From Clostridium drakei (GTDB lineage Bacteria > Bacillota > Clostridia > Clostridiales > Clostridiaceae), in contig NZ_JIBU02000031.1 of the NCBI RefSeq assembly GCF_000633595.2, positions 1 through 64,000 of the forward strand: a DNA stretch of 64,000 bases, written 5' to 3'. Positions 17,266 to 26,857 of the stretch are shown one piece after another. A program made the position numbers and the translations under genes. The notes under the pieces are model-generated. The model was not told where the DNA came from. It did no database searches and saw nothing but the letters and a program-made list of their open reading frames with translations. Positions within the stretch are counted from its first letter, which is position 1. The number at the start of each line of letters is the position of its first letter.

Positions 17266-18948
17266 TTAATTTCCTCTAGTAACCTGAACTTCTTTTCCTT
17301 TGAACACAATGGCAAGCTTAATTATATTCTTTATTCCTCTATTAACAAGTTCGTCTACATATTTCATATCAGCTATTTGTTTTAAGGCAGCTTTTGTTGC
17401 CTCTTCTATTGTCGTACTTAAAAAGTCATCTATTTTCTTAAATTCCATAACAATTCCAATTTTATATATATCCTTTGGAACTAGCATTACATCATACCTT
17501 CCATATCCGCTTTCTTTGTTAGATTTAACCTCATAATTTTCTGAAAGTGATATGAGCATTCCAAGTACAAAAGCATGATATACTTTTTCAGGTTCTGTTC
17601 CTGACACATCAAAATAACTTAGATTATTAATTACAAACTGCTTAAATATTCCTGCAAAAATATCTATTTCGCCAGTTATAAGTATATTTAACATTAATTC
17701 ATACTTTTGACTAGTCATAGTTTCTTGAAACCATTTTATTATTAAATTTTCATAAAATATATGAACCTCTTCATTTGGAATTTCAAGTTCACAATTTAAT
17801 CTTCCTCTTATAAGTTCTGTCCTTACAGCTTTCAAATATCCGCTCAAAAGTAAAAAACTCCAGATATTTTGGTTGGAATCTTCAACTTCTGCCATGACTA
17901 TAGTATCATCAATTACCTTATTTATGGATTTTCCTTCAATAAGATACTCCAGATCTAATTTTATTTCTTTATCTCCTTTTAATAGAAGCCTTTTTATAAG
18001 ATCATTGCTACTGCTATTAATCCAATATGGCATAAATCCATCTCTTATATTTTTTAAATAATTTAAAACTGACCATGGATTATACATTATTTCCCCAGCA
18101 AAAACATAGCCATTGTACCATTTCTTTATACTTTCCATATCTTCTGCAGCACCAAAATAATTAACTAGTTCTTCTACTTCCTTTTGTGTAAAACCAAATT
18201 TATCATTAAAATTATATCTTAAAATAGTATTTACTTCTAAATTGTTTAGACCCGAAAAAATACTTTCCTTTGCTACTCTAAGGATACCTGTTATTAAAGA
18301 TTTTTCAACATATAGATTATCTTTTAAGGCTGCTGTTAATACATTTCTTATTAGAACTATCATTTCATTGTAGTATCCTCTCAAATATCCTTCTTGTATT
18401 GGTACATCATATTCATCTATAAAAAGCATAACCTTTCTTCCATAATGCTTATTCATGTACCCCATAAGGGAGCTAATACTATTGCATAAAGAGGCTATTG
18501 AAGCTCTTCTCTCCATCATTTCCATATATTCTTTTTTATCTATTTCCGATAATTTATCACTTTTTAGCAAATAGTCATGTTCTTTATATAAGCTAGATAA
18601 AAGGAATTCAATACCATCTTTAAAATCTTCATAAGAAATATATTTTTCATTTTTAAAAGTAATGAAGATAACAGGATATTCTCCCTGAAGCTTCATTATT
18701 TCCTTTTCCTTTTCTATTTTTAAACCTTTAAATAAATCTTTAGTTTCTTCCTTAGTTCTTATGTCAAAAAAATATTTAAGCATGCTTAAATTTAATGTCT
18801 TTCCAAACCTTCTTGGTCTTGGTGTCAATATTATATCTGCTCCATTTTCTATAAATTCCTTTATTAATAAACTTTTATCTACAAAGTAGTTATTACCTTC
18901 TATTAACTTTTTAAAATCCGATGTCCCTACTTGTATATTTTTTTTCAT
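17266..18948 (-). CDS. AAA-ATPase-like protein with DUF1703 PD-(D/E)XK nuclease-like domain
   Basis: A 560-residue protein that starts with the family hallmark VGTSDFKKLIEGNNYFVDKS and a P-loop variant RPRRFGKTLNLSML (residues about 43-56). Walker B is VMLFIDEYDVP. The C-terminal domain has YGRYDVMLVP and IVMEFK, the D...ExK core of PD-(D/E)XK nucleases. This pair (PF09820 plus PF08011) is abundant in anaerobes, often in many copies per genome. Function is unproven, though a mobile or conflict role is suspected. It is a single-gene unit with its own terminator. Confidence 0.9.
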   Translation of the reverse strand: MKKNIQVGTSDFKKLIEGNNYFVDKSLLIKEFIENGADIILTPRPRRFGKTLNLSMLKYFFDIRTKEETKDLFKGLKIEKEKEIMKLQGEYPVIFITFKNEKYISYEDFKDGIEFLLSSLYKEHDYLLKSDKLSEIDKKEYMEMMERRASIASLCNSISSLMGYMNKHYGRKVMLFIDEYDVPIQEGYLRGYYNEMIVLIRNVLTAALKDNLYVEKSLITGILRVAKESIFSGLNNLEVNTILRYNFNDKFGFTQKEVEELVNYFGAAEDMESIKKWYNGYVFAGEIMYNPWSVLNYLKNIRDGFMPYWINSSSNDLIKRLLLKGDKEIKLDLEYLIEGKSINKVIDDTIVMAEVEDSNQNIWSFLLLSGYLKAVRTELIRGRLNCELEIPNEEVHIFYENLIIKWFQETMTSQKYELMLNILITGEIDIFAGIFKQFVINNLSYFDVSGTEPEKVYHAFVLGMLISLSENYEVKSNKESGYGRYDVMLVPKDIYKIGIVMEFKKIDDFLSTTIEEATKAALKQIADMKYVDELVNRGIKNIIKLAIVFKGKEVQVTRGN

Positions 18949-19076
18949 TTAATTCACCTTCTCTCTTCATCACTTACTTTCATCAATATACTATTTCTAT
19001 TATATACAATTTCATACACTATTAAAAGACGACTCATAACATGATTTATTCTTTTTACATTTCTCTCATTAATGCG

Positions 19077-19103
19077 AAACCTTACAAAATTGTAAGGTTT
19101 TTT
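19077..19103 (+). terminator. Terminator-like hairpin in a divergent intergenic region
   Basis: A perfect 10-bp stem (AAACCTTACA at 19077-19086, TGTAAGGTTT at 19091-19100) with a 4-base loop and a run of six T. No plus-strand gene precedes it: it lies between the start of the minus-strand DUF1703-type gene and the serine hydrolase. It is either an attenuator for the hydrolase, the end of an unseen small transcript, or a barrier to antisense transcription. Confidence 0.7.
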
Positions 19104-19144
19104 AATATAAATCAATTTGTTCTTTTTCTTAATTTATATAGAAT

Positions 19145-19165
19145 TTACTTGTCTGATACAAGTAA
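19145..19165 (+). promoter_or_regulatory. Palindromic operator candidate upstream of the serine hydrolase
   Basis: TTACTTGT and ACAAGTAA form an 8-bp perfect inverted repeat with a 5-base centre, 72 bases before the hydrolase start codon. It is a candidate binding site for a dimeric regulator, for example the response regulator encoded next to the hydrolase. No direct evidence for the binder. Confidence 0.5.
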
Positions 19166-19236
19166 CTCTATTTACATTTAAAACCTTTAGATTTACACAA
19201 AACATATGAATGAAAAAAACTTAAGGAGGTTATACT

Positions 19237-21222
19237 ATGAAAAAAATTATAAGTTGTATACGAAAATTTATAATTATATTTACTTTTGTGGCCTATGTTT
19301 TCCCTATTTTCTGTTTTCCTGCAGTTAGCATATATCATTTTTTAAATGCCAAGCAAACTGTTGTTGCAAAAGATAATAACCCCAAAAATTCTATACTTTT
19401 ATTAAATGAAGATAATAGAGAAACTTTAACTAAGGATAACATCGAAAATTTTGCAGATCACACTTTTAATGAACAGTTAAAGAAATTTAATGTACCTGGA
19501 GCGGTTTTTACTGTTGTTAAAGATAATAAGGTTATTTTTGAAAAAGGATATGGATATTCAGATTTAGATAAAAAAACATCTGTTGATCCTAAAACAACAG
19601 TTTTTAGATTAGCTTCAATTTCAAAACTTTTTACTGCCACAGCTGTTATGCAGCTTAAACAAAAAGGTAAAATAAATTTAAAAGAAGACGTAAATAAATA
19701 TTTAAAGAATTTTAAAATTGAAAGCAAATATTCAAAACCTGTAACACTTGAAAATCTTCTAACTCACACAGCTGGTTTTGATGAAAAGTTTGTTGGTGAA
19801 TCTCAAACAGAAAGTTATCTTAAGGAAAAGTCACTTAAGGATAACTTGGTATCTCATTCTCGTCCTTTAATTCGCGAGCCTGGTATAGTACCACAATATA
19901 GTAATTATGGCATGGCTGTAGCTGGCTATGCAGTTGAAAGTGTATCTGGCGTACCTTTTGCTAAGTATATGAAAAATAACTTATTAAAGCCTCTACATAT
20001 GAATAATACTAGTTTCATTTTTGATAAAAAAACCTTAGCTAACCTGTCTCAAGGATATGATTATAAAAATGGAATCTATAAAAAGGTACCTTTATATGGA
20101 CAAACTTTTTTACCCTCAGCAGGATTAAAATCTACAGCAGATGACATGGCTAAATTTATGATTGCACATTTAAATAATGGTACTTATGAAAATTCAACTA
20201 TATTAAATAAAGACAGTATATCTGATATGCATAAAAACCATTTTCCAACAGATATGAGCATTCCTTGTATGGGTTATGGTTTCTCAGAAAATTATATAAA
20301 TGGTGTAAAAGTACTAATGCATGGGGGTAGTGAATATGGCTTTCATAGTATGTTGTATTTAATACCTGGTAGCAATTTAGGATTTTTTATCTCAACGAAT
20401 GGTCAAGAAGGAGGGGCTGTATGTGATATTGCATCCCAACATTTTATGAATAGGTACTATCCTAAGTCTAAATCTCAACTCACTACAAATACTGAAGCTG
20501 AATTTGAAAAAAGTAATTTTAAAAAATTTGAAGGAACTTACATGCTTACTAGATGTTCAAAAAAAGATATTGGAAAATTAATGATGTTACTGTATCCATG
20601 TGCAAAGATAAAAAGTACAAAAGATGCATTAATCGTAAAATATAACAATATAGAAAGTACTTATAAAGAAATAGAACCTTTGGTCTTCATAAATACGGAA
20701 AAAGGTGATACATTTACCTTTAAGTCAGATAAACCTGGAAATGTTTATATAATTAATTCTAGTTCTGCAACTGCCTATGAAAAAATCCAATGGTATGAAA
20801 ATCCTGTATTACACAAAATAATTTTTGCGCTTTTTTCAATATTGTTTTTGTTTATGTCTATTATAATGATTTTATTGAAATCTAAGAAAAAAATCACTGA
20901 AGAACCTAAGTATTTTAAACACTATAGATATATTATATTTTCTATATCTATTCTAAATTTATTATTTTTACTTGGTATGACTAAAAGCATGCTTTCTTTA
21001 TCTCCGCTTTTACCAGAGTTACCTAATATGATTAAGTATTTATTTGTTATTCCAATAATAACTACCATACTTAGCTTTGGACTGCTAATTTCAACATGTG
21101 TAAATTGGAATAAAGAAAAAAGTAATTTCAGTACAAATATACGTACTATAGTAATTTCCTGTATATTCTTGATTTTTAGTCTTTACCTAAATTATTGGAA
21201 CCTTTTAGGATTCAAATTTTAA
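19237..21222 (+). CDS. Membrane-anchored serine hydrolase, class C beta-lactamase / PBP-like
   Basis: A 661-residue protein. An N-terminal signal-anchor (residues about 8-36) is followed by an extracytoplasmic beta-lactamase-related domain (about 70-400) with all three active-site elements: S127-I-S-K130 (nucleophile SxxK), Y221-S-N223 (YxN) and H362-G-G (the KTG equivalent). A beta-rich linker (about 425-520) and four C-terminal membrane helices (about 528-551, 567-590, 600-626, 633-655) complete it. Such enzymes include D-Ala-D-Ala or D-amino-acid peptidases and esterases. It is located just before a Bce-type sensor/ABC set, suggesting a cell-wall or peptide-antibiotic defence role. AAGGAGG precedes the ATG. 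Confidence 0.9.
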   Translation: MKKIISCIRKFIIIFTFVAYVFPIFCFPAVSIYHFLNAKQTVVAKDNNPKNSILLLNEDNRETLTKDNIENFADHTFNEQLKKFNVPGAVFTVVKDNKVIFEKGYGYSDLDKKTSVDPKTTVFRLASISKLFTATAVMQLKQKGKINLKEDVNKYLKNFKIESKYSKPVTLENLLTHTAGFDEKFVGESQTESYLKEKSLKDNLVSHSRPLIREPGIVPQYSNYGMAVAGYAVESVSGVPFAKYMKNNLLKPLHMNNTSFIFDKKTLANLSQGYDYKNGIYKKVPLYGQTFLPSAGLKSTADDMAKFMIAHLNNGTYENSTILNKDSISDMHKNHFPTDMSIPCMGYGFSENYINGVKVLMHGGSEYGFHSMLYLIPGSNLGFFISTNGQEGGAVCDIASQHFMNRYYPKSKSQLTTNTEAEFEKSNFKKFEGTYMLTRCSKKDIGKLMMLLYPCAKIKSTKDALIVKYNNIESTYKEIEPLVFINTEKGDTFTFKSDKPGNVYIINSSSATAYEKIQWYENPVLHKIIFALFSILFLFMSIIMILLKSKKKITEEPKYFKHYRYIIFSISILNLLFLLGMTKSMLSLSPLLPELPNMIKYLFVIPIITTILSFGLLISTCVNWNKEKSNFSTNIRTIVISCIFLIFSLYLNYWNLLGFKF

Positions 21223-21233
21223 TTAAAAATAAA

Positions 21234-21263
21234 TTTCAGAAAATACTCCAATGATTTCTGAAA
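21234..21263 (+). promoter_or_regulatory. Inverted repeat between serine hydrolase and response regulator genes
   Basis: TTTCAGAAA (21234-21242) and TTTCTGAAA (21255-21263) form a 9-bp inverted repeat just after the hydrolase stop codon. There is no T run, so it is more likely an operator or RNA-processing hairpin than a terminator. Confidence 0.4.
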
Positions 21264-21353
21264 GACTGCGCTGCTTTCTTCTAAAATAAAATTGTGATAT
21301 ATTATAGTAAGATTTCCATATTATATCTAAGCTTAAAAAAGGAGGAAGCAGTT

Positions 21354-22052
21354 TTGTATAAGATACTTGTTATTGAAGACGATATTAAGCTAGACAATCT
21401 TATAGCCGAGTATCTTCAAAAATATAAATATGAAACTATTCATATACAAAATTTTAGAAATATAGAAATAGAATTAGAAAGATCAAAAGCTGATTTAATT
21501 CTTTTAGATATAAACTTACCCTATTATGATGGATTCCAATTATGTAAAACTCTTAGAAGAACTTCAAAAGTGCCTGTAATTATTATTTCTTCAAGGGATA
21601 GTCATGAAGAACAAATACGAGGTCTTGAATTAGGTGCAGATGACTATATTGTAAAACCTTTTAACTTTGACTTTCTACTTGCTAAAATACAGGCAGAAAT
21701 AAGAAGAGTTTATGGTGAATATGCAGTTGAATCAACTATGGTTGAAAGCATTGGAGGTATTAAACTCAATAAGGATACTTTTGATCTGCTTTATAACGAT
21801 ATTAAAATTGAACTTAGTAAAAATGAATTCAAACTTTTAAATATACTTATAAAAAACGAAAATAAAATAGTAAGCAGAGAGGAACTTTTGGAAGAACTTT
21901 GGGATGACACTACTTTTGTAGATGATAACACTTTAACTGTTAATATAGCAAGAATAAGAAACAAACTGAAGTATTTAGATGCCAATGGAGTTATATCAAC
22001 AAAACGAGGCATAGGATATATATTTCAATGTAATTGTAAGCATGAGGAATAA
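21354..22052 (+). CDS. OmpR-family response regulator (BceR-like)
   Basis: About 232 residues. The receiver domain has the acidic pocket (IEDD), the phosphoacceptor aspartate in LILLDINLP, and the conserved lysine in DYIVKPFNFD. The C-terminal winged helix (RREELLEELWDDTTFVDDNTLTV is the family region) binds DNA. I take TTG at 21354, eight bases after GGAGG; no ATG fits the start of the receiver domain. It precedes its kinase by 2 bases. The set resembles BceRS, which senses cell-wall-active peptides through the partner ABC transporter. Confidence 0.9.
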   Translation: MYKILVIEDDIKLDNLIAEYLQKYKYETIHIQNFRNIEIELERSKADLILLDINLPYYDGFQLCKTLRRTSKVPVIIISSRDSHEEQIRGLELGADDYIVKPFNFDFLLAKIQAEIRRVYGEYAVESTMVESIGGIKLNKDTFDLLYNDIKIELSKNEFKLLNILIKNENKIVSREELLEELWDDTTFVDDNTLTVNIARIRNKLKYLDANGVISTKRGIGYIFQCNCKHEE

Positions 22053-22054
22053 AT

Positions 22055-23089
22055 ATGAATAAAAAAGTATTAGTAAATTTTATAAAAGATAAACTTTCCT
22101 TTACTATTGGGTATTTTCTTAATACAATTTTAATTCTTCTTTACATTTATTTGTTAGGTGCTCAAATTGATTTATTATATCCTCTTTTACTGTCTATAAT
22201 TTTATACATATTTATAATATTAAATGAATGGGTTAAGTATTATAAATTTAATAGAAATCTTAATGAGGGTATAGAAAATAGATATTTTAATTTAAATTCA
22301 AGAACAAATGAACAGAAAGAAGCTGCTAAAACTATACTTAAAATTCATGAAAATTATACAAATAAAATTAGTTCAATTTATGCACAAGACACAGAAAATA
22401 AATACTTTTTGTCTCAATGGATTCATAACATAAAAACTCCAGCTTCACTAATTGATCTTATTATACAAAAATCAACTAAATATACAAGTTTCAATCTCAA
22501 AAATGAAGTAGATATATTAAAATTATTTTTTGATATAAGGGAAGAAAATAATAAAGTTAGAAATGGTTTGGAGCAAGTTTTAAATATTAGTAGATTAAGC
22601 GATTTTTCAAAGGATTATGAACCGCAAACAGTAGACTTGATTTCATTATTAAGAGAAGTCATTAACAGTAAAAAAAGCCATTTTATCTACAACAATGTAT
22701 TTCCTAAAATAGAATTTCAATATAAGAAATCACTTATTATTACAGATAAAAAGTGGAACAAATTTATACTTGAACAAATTATATCAAATTCTATTAAATA
22801 TTCTGCAGTGAATAAAGAAAAAAAGTATATACATTTTAATATCTACATAAATGATAATAAAACTAAGTTAACAATTAGAGATGAGGGTGTTGGAATTCCC
22901 AGCTATGATATGAAAAGAGTTTTTGAACCATTTTTCACTGGAGAAAATGGCAGAAAAGTACATGATGCTACAGGCATAGGTTTATATATATGTAAATTAG
23001 TATCAAAAAAATTGAATCATAATATTTTCATAGAATCTGAGCTTAATGAAGGAACTACAGTTTCAATTATTTACCCGTCAAAAATTTAA
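22055..23089 (+). CDS. Intramembrane-sensing histidine kinase (BceS-like)
   Basis: A 344-residue kinase with two membrane helices (about 17-36 and 41-58) and almost no extracellular loop, as in BceS-type kinases that sense through an ABC transporter. The phosphoacceptor histidine is in QWIHNIKTP. The ATP-binding motifs are N (IISNSIKYS), G1 (DEGVGIP), F (FEPFF) and G2 (GIGLYICK). It lies 2 bases after the regulator gene and 18 before the ATPase gene. Confidence 0.9.
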   Translation: MNKKVLVNFIKDKLSFTIGYFLNTILILLYIYLLGAQIDLLYPLLLSIILYIFIILNEWVKYYKFNRNLNEGIENRYFNLNSRTNEQKEAAKTILKIHENYTNKISSIYAQDTENKYFLSQWIHNIKTPASLIDLIIQKSTKYTSFNLKNEVDILKLFFDIREENNKVRNGLEQVLNISRLSDFSKDYEPQTVDLISLLREVINSKKSHFIYNNVFPKIEFQYKKSLIITDKKWNKFILEQIISNSIKYSAVNKEKKYIHFNIYINDNKTKLTIRDEGVGIPSYDMKRVFEPFFTGENGRKVHDATGIGLYICKLVSKKLNHNIFIESELNEGTTVSIIYPSKI

Positions 23090-23107
23090 ATACATTGGAG
23101 TGATACA

Positions 23108-23860
23108 ATGAAAGTTTTGTGTGCTGAAGATATTGTTAAAGTATACGGAGGAAGTTTAGAGATTAACCCTACTAATATATTAAACGGTTTAAATTTAAGT
23201 ATTGAAGGTGGAGAATTTACTGCTATTATGGGACAATCAGGAAGTGGTAAAACAACTCTACTTAATATATTGTCAGGCATTGATGCTCCTAATGGTGGAA
23301 CAGTAAAAATAATGAATAAATACATAACTTCCCTAAGTAAAAAAGAAAAATCTATTTTTAGACGTGAAAATTTAGGAATTATATTTCAAAACTTTAATCT
23401 CCTCGACAACATCACCCTTGCAGAAAATGCTGCTCTTCCTCTCATATTTAAAGGTGTATCAGCTTCAGATATTGATAAAAAAATAAAAGAATATTTTACA
23501 CTTTTTAATATATATGACATAAGAGACAAGTATCCATATAATGTATCCATAGGGGAACAACAAAGATCAGCTGCTTGCAGGGCTTTAATAAATGATCCTT
23601 GCATTATTTTAGCAGATGAACCAACAGGCAGTCTTGACCCAAATACCTCCAAGAACTTTATGGAACATCTGCAAATGCTGAACGAAGAGAAGAAGACAAC
23701 AATTCTTATGGTTACACATGATATATATGCTGCAAGCTGCTGCAAACGTGTGCTTTTTTTAAAATCCGGCAGAATATTTGCAGATATATACAGTAAGGGA
23801 GATCAAAGTGCTTTTTTCAATAGAATATTGGATACTCTAGCAGTGATTAGTGGTGAATGA
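23108..23860 (+). CDS. ABC transporter ATPase (BceA-like)
   Basis: A 250-residue ATPase with Walker A GQSGSGKTT, a slightly divergent signature SIGEQQR in place of SGGQQQR, Walker B IILADEPTGSLD and an H-loop in VTHD. It belongs to the MacB/LolD/BceA class. It is linked to the permease gene by only 3 bases. Together they are predicted to detect and detach peptide antibiotics at the membrane and to signal to the kinase. Confidence 0.9.
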   Translation: MKVLCAEDIVKVYGGSLEINPTNILNGLNLSIEGGEFTAIMGQSGSGKTTLLNILSGIDAPNGGTVKIMNKYITSLSKKEKSIFRRENLGIIFQNFNLLDNITLAENAALPLIFKGVSASDIDKKIKEYFTLFNIYDIRDKYPYNVSIGEQQRSAACRALINDPCIILADEPTGSLDPNTSKNFMEHLQMLNEEKKTTILMVTHDIYAASCCKRVLFLKSGRIFADIYSKGDQSAFFNRILDTLAVISGE

Positions 23861-23863
23861 CAT

Positions 23864-25135
23864 ATGAATTTTAGAGAAATGCTTAAAAAAACTATAAAAT
23901 TAAATTCTGATCAATATTTTGTATATATACTTTGTTTGATCCTCTCAGCTGTATTCTTCTTTGTTGAATTGACACTATATAATTCCTATGCAATAGTATC
24001 TACACAAGAAAGTATTTTTATACTGCCATCAATTGCCGTGTTTAATACAGCATTGTGGAGTATGTTTATTTATATTTCTTTTACGAAATGCAGACAAAAG
24101 GATTTCACAACATTTTTGACTTTAGGTATGACATGTAATGAACTTAAGATACTAATTCTTATAGAAAATGCTTTAATTTTTATCATATACGTTTCTGTAG
24201 GATTAACTTTAGGAATTGTATTTTCAAAAATCATTGTACTTTTCATATTTAAATTAGCAGGAATTCACACTTTTAATTTTCAAATCAAAAAAATTATTTG
24301 CATAGTTACTATTGGATACTGTGCTCTGCTTACTACCATATTCATTTTATGGACATTTAAATTTGTTGATAATGTACCATTATCAAATACATCAAATGAC
24401 AGGACTTTTCATGCAGTACATTCTAAAAAAGAAAAGCTGTTAAAAACATTACTATTCACTTTAATAATAATCTATATTAACTTTAGTGAAAGAAATATAG
24501 TGGACTTTCATTTTAAATACTATATTGATTATTGTTTAATATGCATTGTGATAGTTTATATATTATCCTTAATTTTCACAAAAGTATTTATTATTTATAT
24601 GAGAAAAAGCAAAAATTTTTATTATAAGAAACTTTTATTAATAAATGAAGTAGAAAGTTTTTTAAAAGATAACAAAATTACAATTTTCTTTATTGCCTTC
24701 TTAAATATCACATTTATTATTAGTCACAGAATTTATGATCTACCTAATATAAAAATGTTTTTTATTGTTTATGATTTTTTTAAAGGTTCCTCCTTTAATT
24801 TAATATATATTTTTATTGTATTATTAAGTTTTATTACTTCTGCTAATATACTATATTTTAAAATGAAAATAGATCTCTATAATTGGCAATCTAAAAAAAT
24901 CAAATTATATAGCATTGGATTAATTGATGAAGAAATAAATGCCCTTCTAGTATGTAAACTTAGAATAATATTCTTTTCACATGTGTTTTTAACAGTACTT
25001 GCCAGTATTTTATATATTTACATTTTGAATATAAATATATATTTTATAGTAAACACAGTTAAAATATTAATATGTTATTTTATTATTCAATTGCTTGGAT
25101 ATATAATAACTAAACACAAATTAAAATTAATTTAA
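23864..25135 (+). CDS. Short Bce-like ABC permease lacking the large extracellular domain
   Basis: A 423-residue membrane protein that begins NFREMLKKTIKLNSDQYFVY, typical of BceB-family permeases. I count about ten hydrophobic helices, at roughly 18-36, 51-73, 100-130, 142-165, 190-206, 223-246, 270-290, 309-331, 369-397 and 401-417. BceB proteins are usually about 620-670 residues with an extracellular domain of about 200 residues between helices 7 and 8. Here that loop is only about 18 residues. The frame is intact, so this looks like a real short variant and not a truncation. It is the last gene of the operon. Confidence 0.8.
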   Translation: MNFREMLKKTIKLNSDQYFVYILCLILSAVFFFVELTLYNSYAIVSTQESIFILPSIAVFNTALWSMFIYISFTKCRQKDFTTFLTLGMTCNELKILILIENALIFIIYVSVGLTLGIVFSKIIVLFIFKLAGIHTFNFQIKKIICIVTIGYCALLTTIFILWTFKFVDNVPLSNTSNDRTFHAVHSKKEKLLKTLLFTLIIIYINFSERNIVDFHFKYYIDYCLICIVIVYILSLIFTKVFIIYMRKSKNFYYKKLLLINEVESFLKDNKITIFFIAFLNITFIISHRIYDLPNIKMFFIVYDFFKGSSFNLIYIFIVLLSFITSANILYFKMKIDLYNWQSKKIKLYSIGLIDEEINALLVCKLRIIFFSHVFLTVLASILYIYILNINIYFIVNTVKILICYFIIQLLGYIITKHKLKLI

Positions 25136-25168
25136 GTAAAATTAAAAATATAGTACCTATTATATCAC

Positions 25169-26074
25169 TCATACACATTTCCATTCACATATTATAGAAA
25201 TTCTATTTTGTTCAATCTTTGCCTTTACTGTTCCATTCATTTTTTCCATTAAACTTTTTACAATAGACAATCCAAGTCCTGTTCCTTGTCCCTTTCTTAC
25301 CTTGTCCGCCATGTAAAATCTATCAAATATATGTATTTCATCTTCTTTATCAATGCTTAAGCATATATTGGATATTTTTAAAACAACCTTATCATTGTGC
25401 TTTTCTAAATTTATTTCAATATCTCTATCTGCATATTTTAAAGTATTGGAAATTAAATTGCCTATTATTCTTTCTATACTTTCCTTATCTCCCATTATAA
25501 AAACTGGATTTTCTAAAATATACACCTTAGGTTCAAATTCTTTACTCTCAAAGGCTTCATAAAATGATAATATTTCATCATGTACTATATTAGTTATATT
25601 TATTCTTTCCATATTTAACTCATAATCTTCACTTTCTATTGATGCTAATTCAAAAAAATCATTTATAAGTATGTTCAATTTATTAGCTTTATTTTTAAGT
25701 ATCTTTAGCGTTTCTTCTTTATCTATTTCATCTTCCTCAAGAAGTTTTAAATATCCTATAATTGAAGTCAAAGGTGTTCTTAAATCATGAGACATATTAG
25801 ATATCCCCTGCTTTAATGTGTCCTCAAATATTATTTTTTCTTGTTCATGCCTTTTATATAACTCTAAGTACTTATTAATTTCAAAAGCCAGTTCTTCTAT
25901 GTACTTATCAGCTATTTCAATATTAATTTTTTTATTGCTTTTTCTATCTTTAAATTCTTTAATTTGACTTGAAATATCCCTTATTTGTTTTTTATATGAA
26001 AATAACTTAATGCACATTACTGCAGAAAATATAATTATTAAAAGCATAACCAAAATAACAACTAATAAGTACAT
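25169..26074 (-). CDS. Sensor histidine kinase
   Basis: A 301-residue kinase with a single N-terminal membrane helix (about residues 2-24), a coiled region, then HisKA with SNMSHDLRTPLTSIIGYL. The ATPase domain has ISNTLKYAD (N box), HIFDRFYM (F box) and GTGLGLSIVKSLM (G2). With only one membrane segment and no extracellular domain, it probably senses from within the membrane or through its ABC partner. It is the last gene of a minus-strand set: regulator, ATPase, permease, kinase. It converges on the Bce-like permease gene. Confidence 0.9.
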   Translation of the reverse strand: MYLLVVILVMLLIIIFSAVMCIKLFSYKKQIRDISSQIKEFKDRKSNKKINIEIADKYIEELAFEINKYLELYKRHEQEKIIFEDTLKQGISNMSHDLRTPLTSIIGYLKLLEEDEIDKEETLKILKNKANKLNILINDFFELASIESEDYELNMERINITNIVHDEILSFYEAFESKEFEPKVYILENPVFIMGDKESIERIIGNLISNTLKYADRDIEINLEKHNDKVVLKISNICLSIDKEDEIHIFDRFYMADKVRKGQGTGLGLSIVKSLMEKMNGTVKAKIEQNRISIICEWKCV

Positions 26075-26101
26075 ACCTTTTCTCCTAATTTATTTAATAT
26101 T

Positions 26102-26857
26102 TTACTTAATATCCTCATACTTTCCATATAACAAACTTCCTGCAATAGCTATAGTTAAAATTAAAATTGACGAAGCTACTCCAGCTATAATGTCCAACAT
26201 AGGTGCAAATCTTCCCATTGCCCGTATTCCTCTTAAATAAGGGTGAATGTATGATATCACTACAAAAAGCTTTTTAGAAACAAGTGATGACTCAGAGAAT
26301 AAATAATAAACTAAAAATAATATGATAGGTGAACTAAATGTAAAAAAACTACTTTTTGTTATTACAGCAACTACACCTATTACACTTATTGTAGCTACAT
26401 TGTATATTATTCCAATACTGATCATTCTAAACAAATACATTATAGCATTAGTATCTAAAGTATCCCAAAAGCCATATTTCATTGAAGCATATATGACTAA
26501 AATTACTGTGTAAATTAATTCTAAGAATAAAGAAAACATTATAAATACTATTAATTTGCTTAATATAACTTCTTTTCTTCCATATCCATAAGTAAAACTT
26601 TTATTTATATTCTTATTTTTAAAATCTTTAGCTATAAAATCTTCAGCTAGTAAAGCAAATAGAAAACTACTAAATAATATGAATATAAATGTATACTCTA
26701 TTGAATATATTCCATGCTGCAGCATTGTATTTTCTTGTATATCTCCACTCCATATCTTAATAAAAGGAATTGAAATTACTATTGATATAATTATCATTCC
26801 AATAAAATATTTACTTTTTTTTAACTTATAAAATTCTCCTCTAATTAAATTACTCAT
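26102..26857 (-). CDS. ABC-2 type permease
   Basis: About 251 residues with six predicted membrane helices and the charged N-terminal start SNLIRGEFYKLKKSKYF, typical of ABC-2 permeases of the bacitracin/lantibiotic resistance group. The ATG at 26857 overlaps the end of the ATPase gene by 8 bases, with GGAGG upstream; the TTG 15 bases earlier overlaps that site. It should form a transporter with the adjacent ATPase. Confidence 0.85.
   Translation of the reverse strand: MSNLIRGEFYKLKKSKYFIGMIIISIVISIPFIKIWSGDIQENTMLQHGIYSIEYTFIFILFSSFLFALLAEDFIAKDFKNKNINKSFTYGYGRKEVILSKLIVFIMFSLFLELIYTVILVIYASMKYGFWDTLDTNAIMYLFRMISIGIIYNVATISVIGVVAVITKSSFFTFSSPIILFLVYYLFSESSLVSKKLFVVISYIHPYLRGIRAMGRFAPMLDIIAGVASSILILTIAIAGSLLYGKYEDIK

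Noticed and set aside
23864-25135. Bce-like permease as a truncated pseudogene
   Set aside because: The frame is continuous with about ten helices and a natural end; the reduction is in the loop, not at a terminus.
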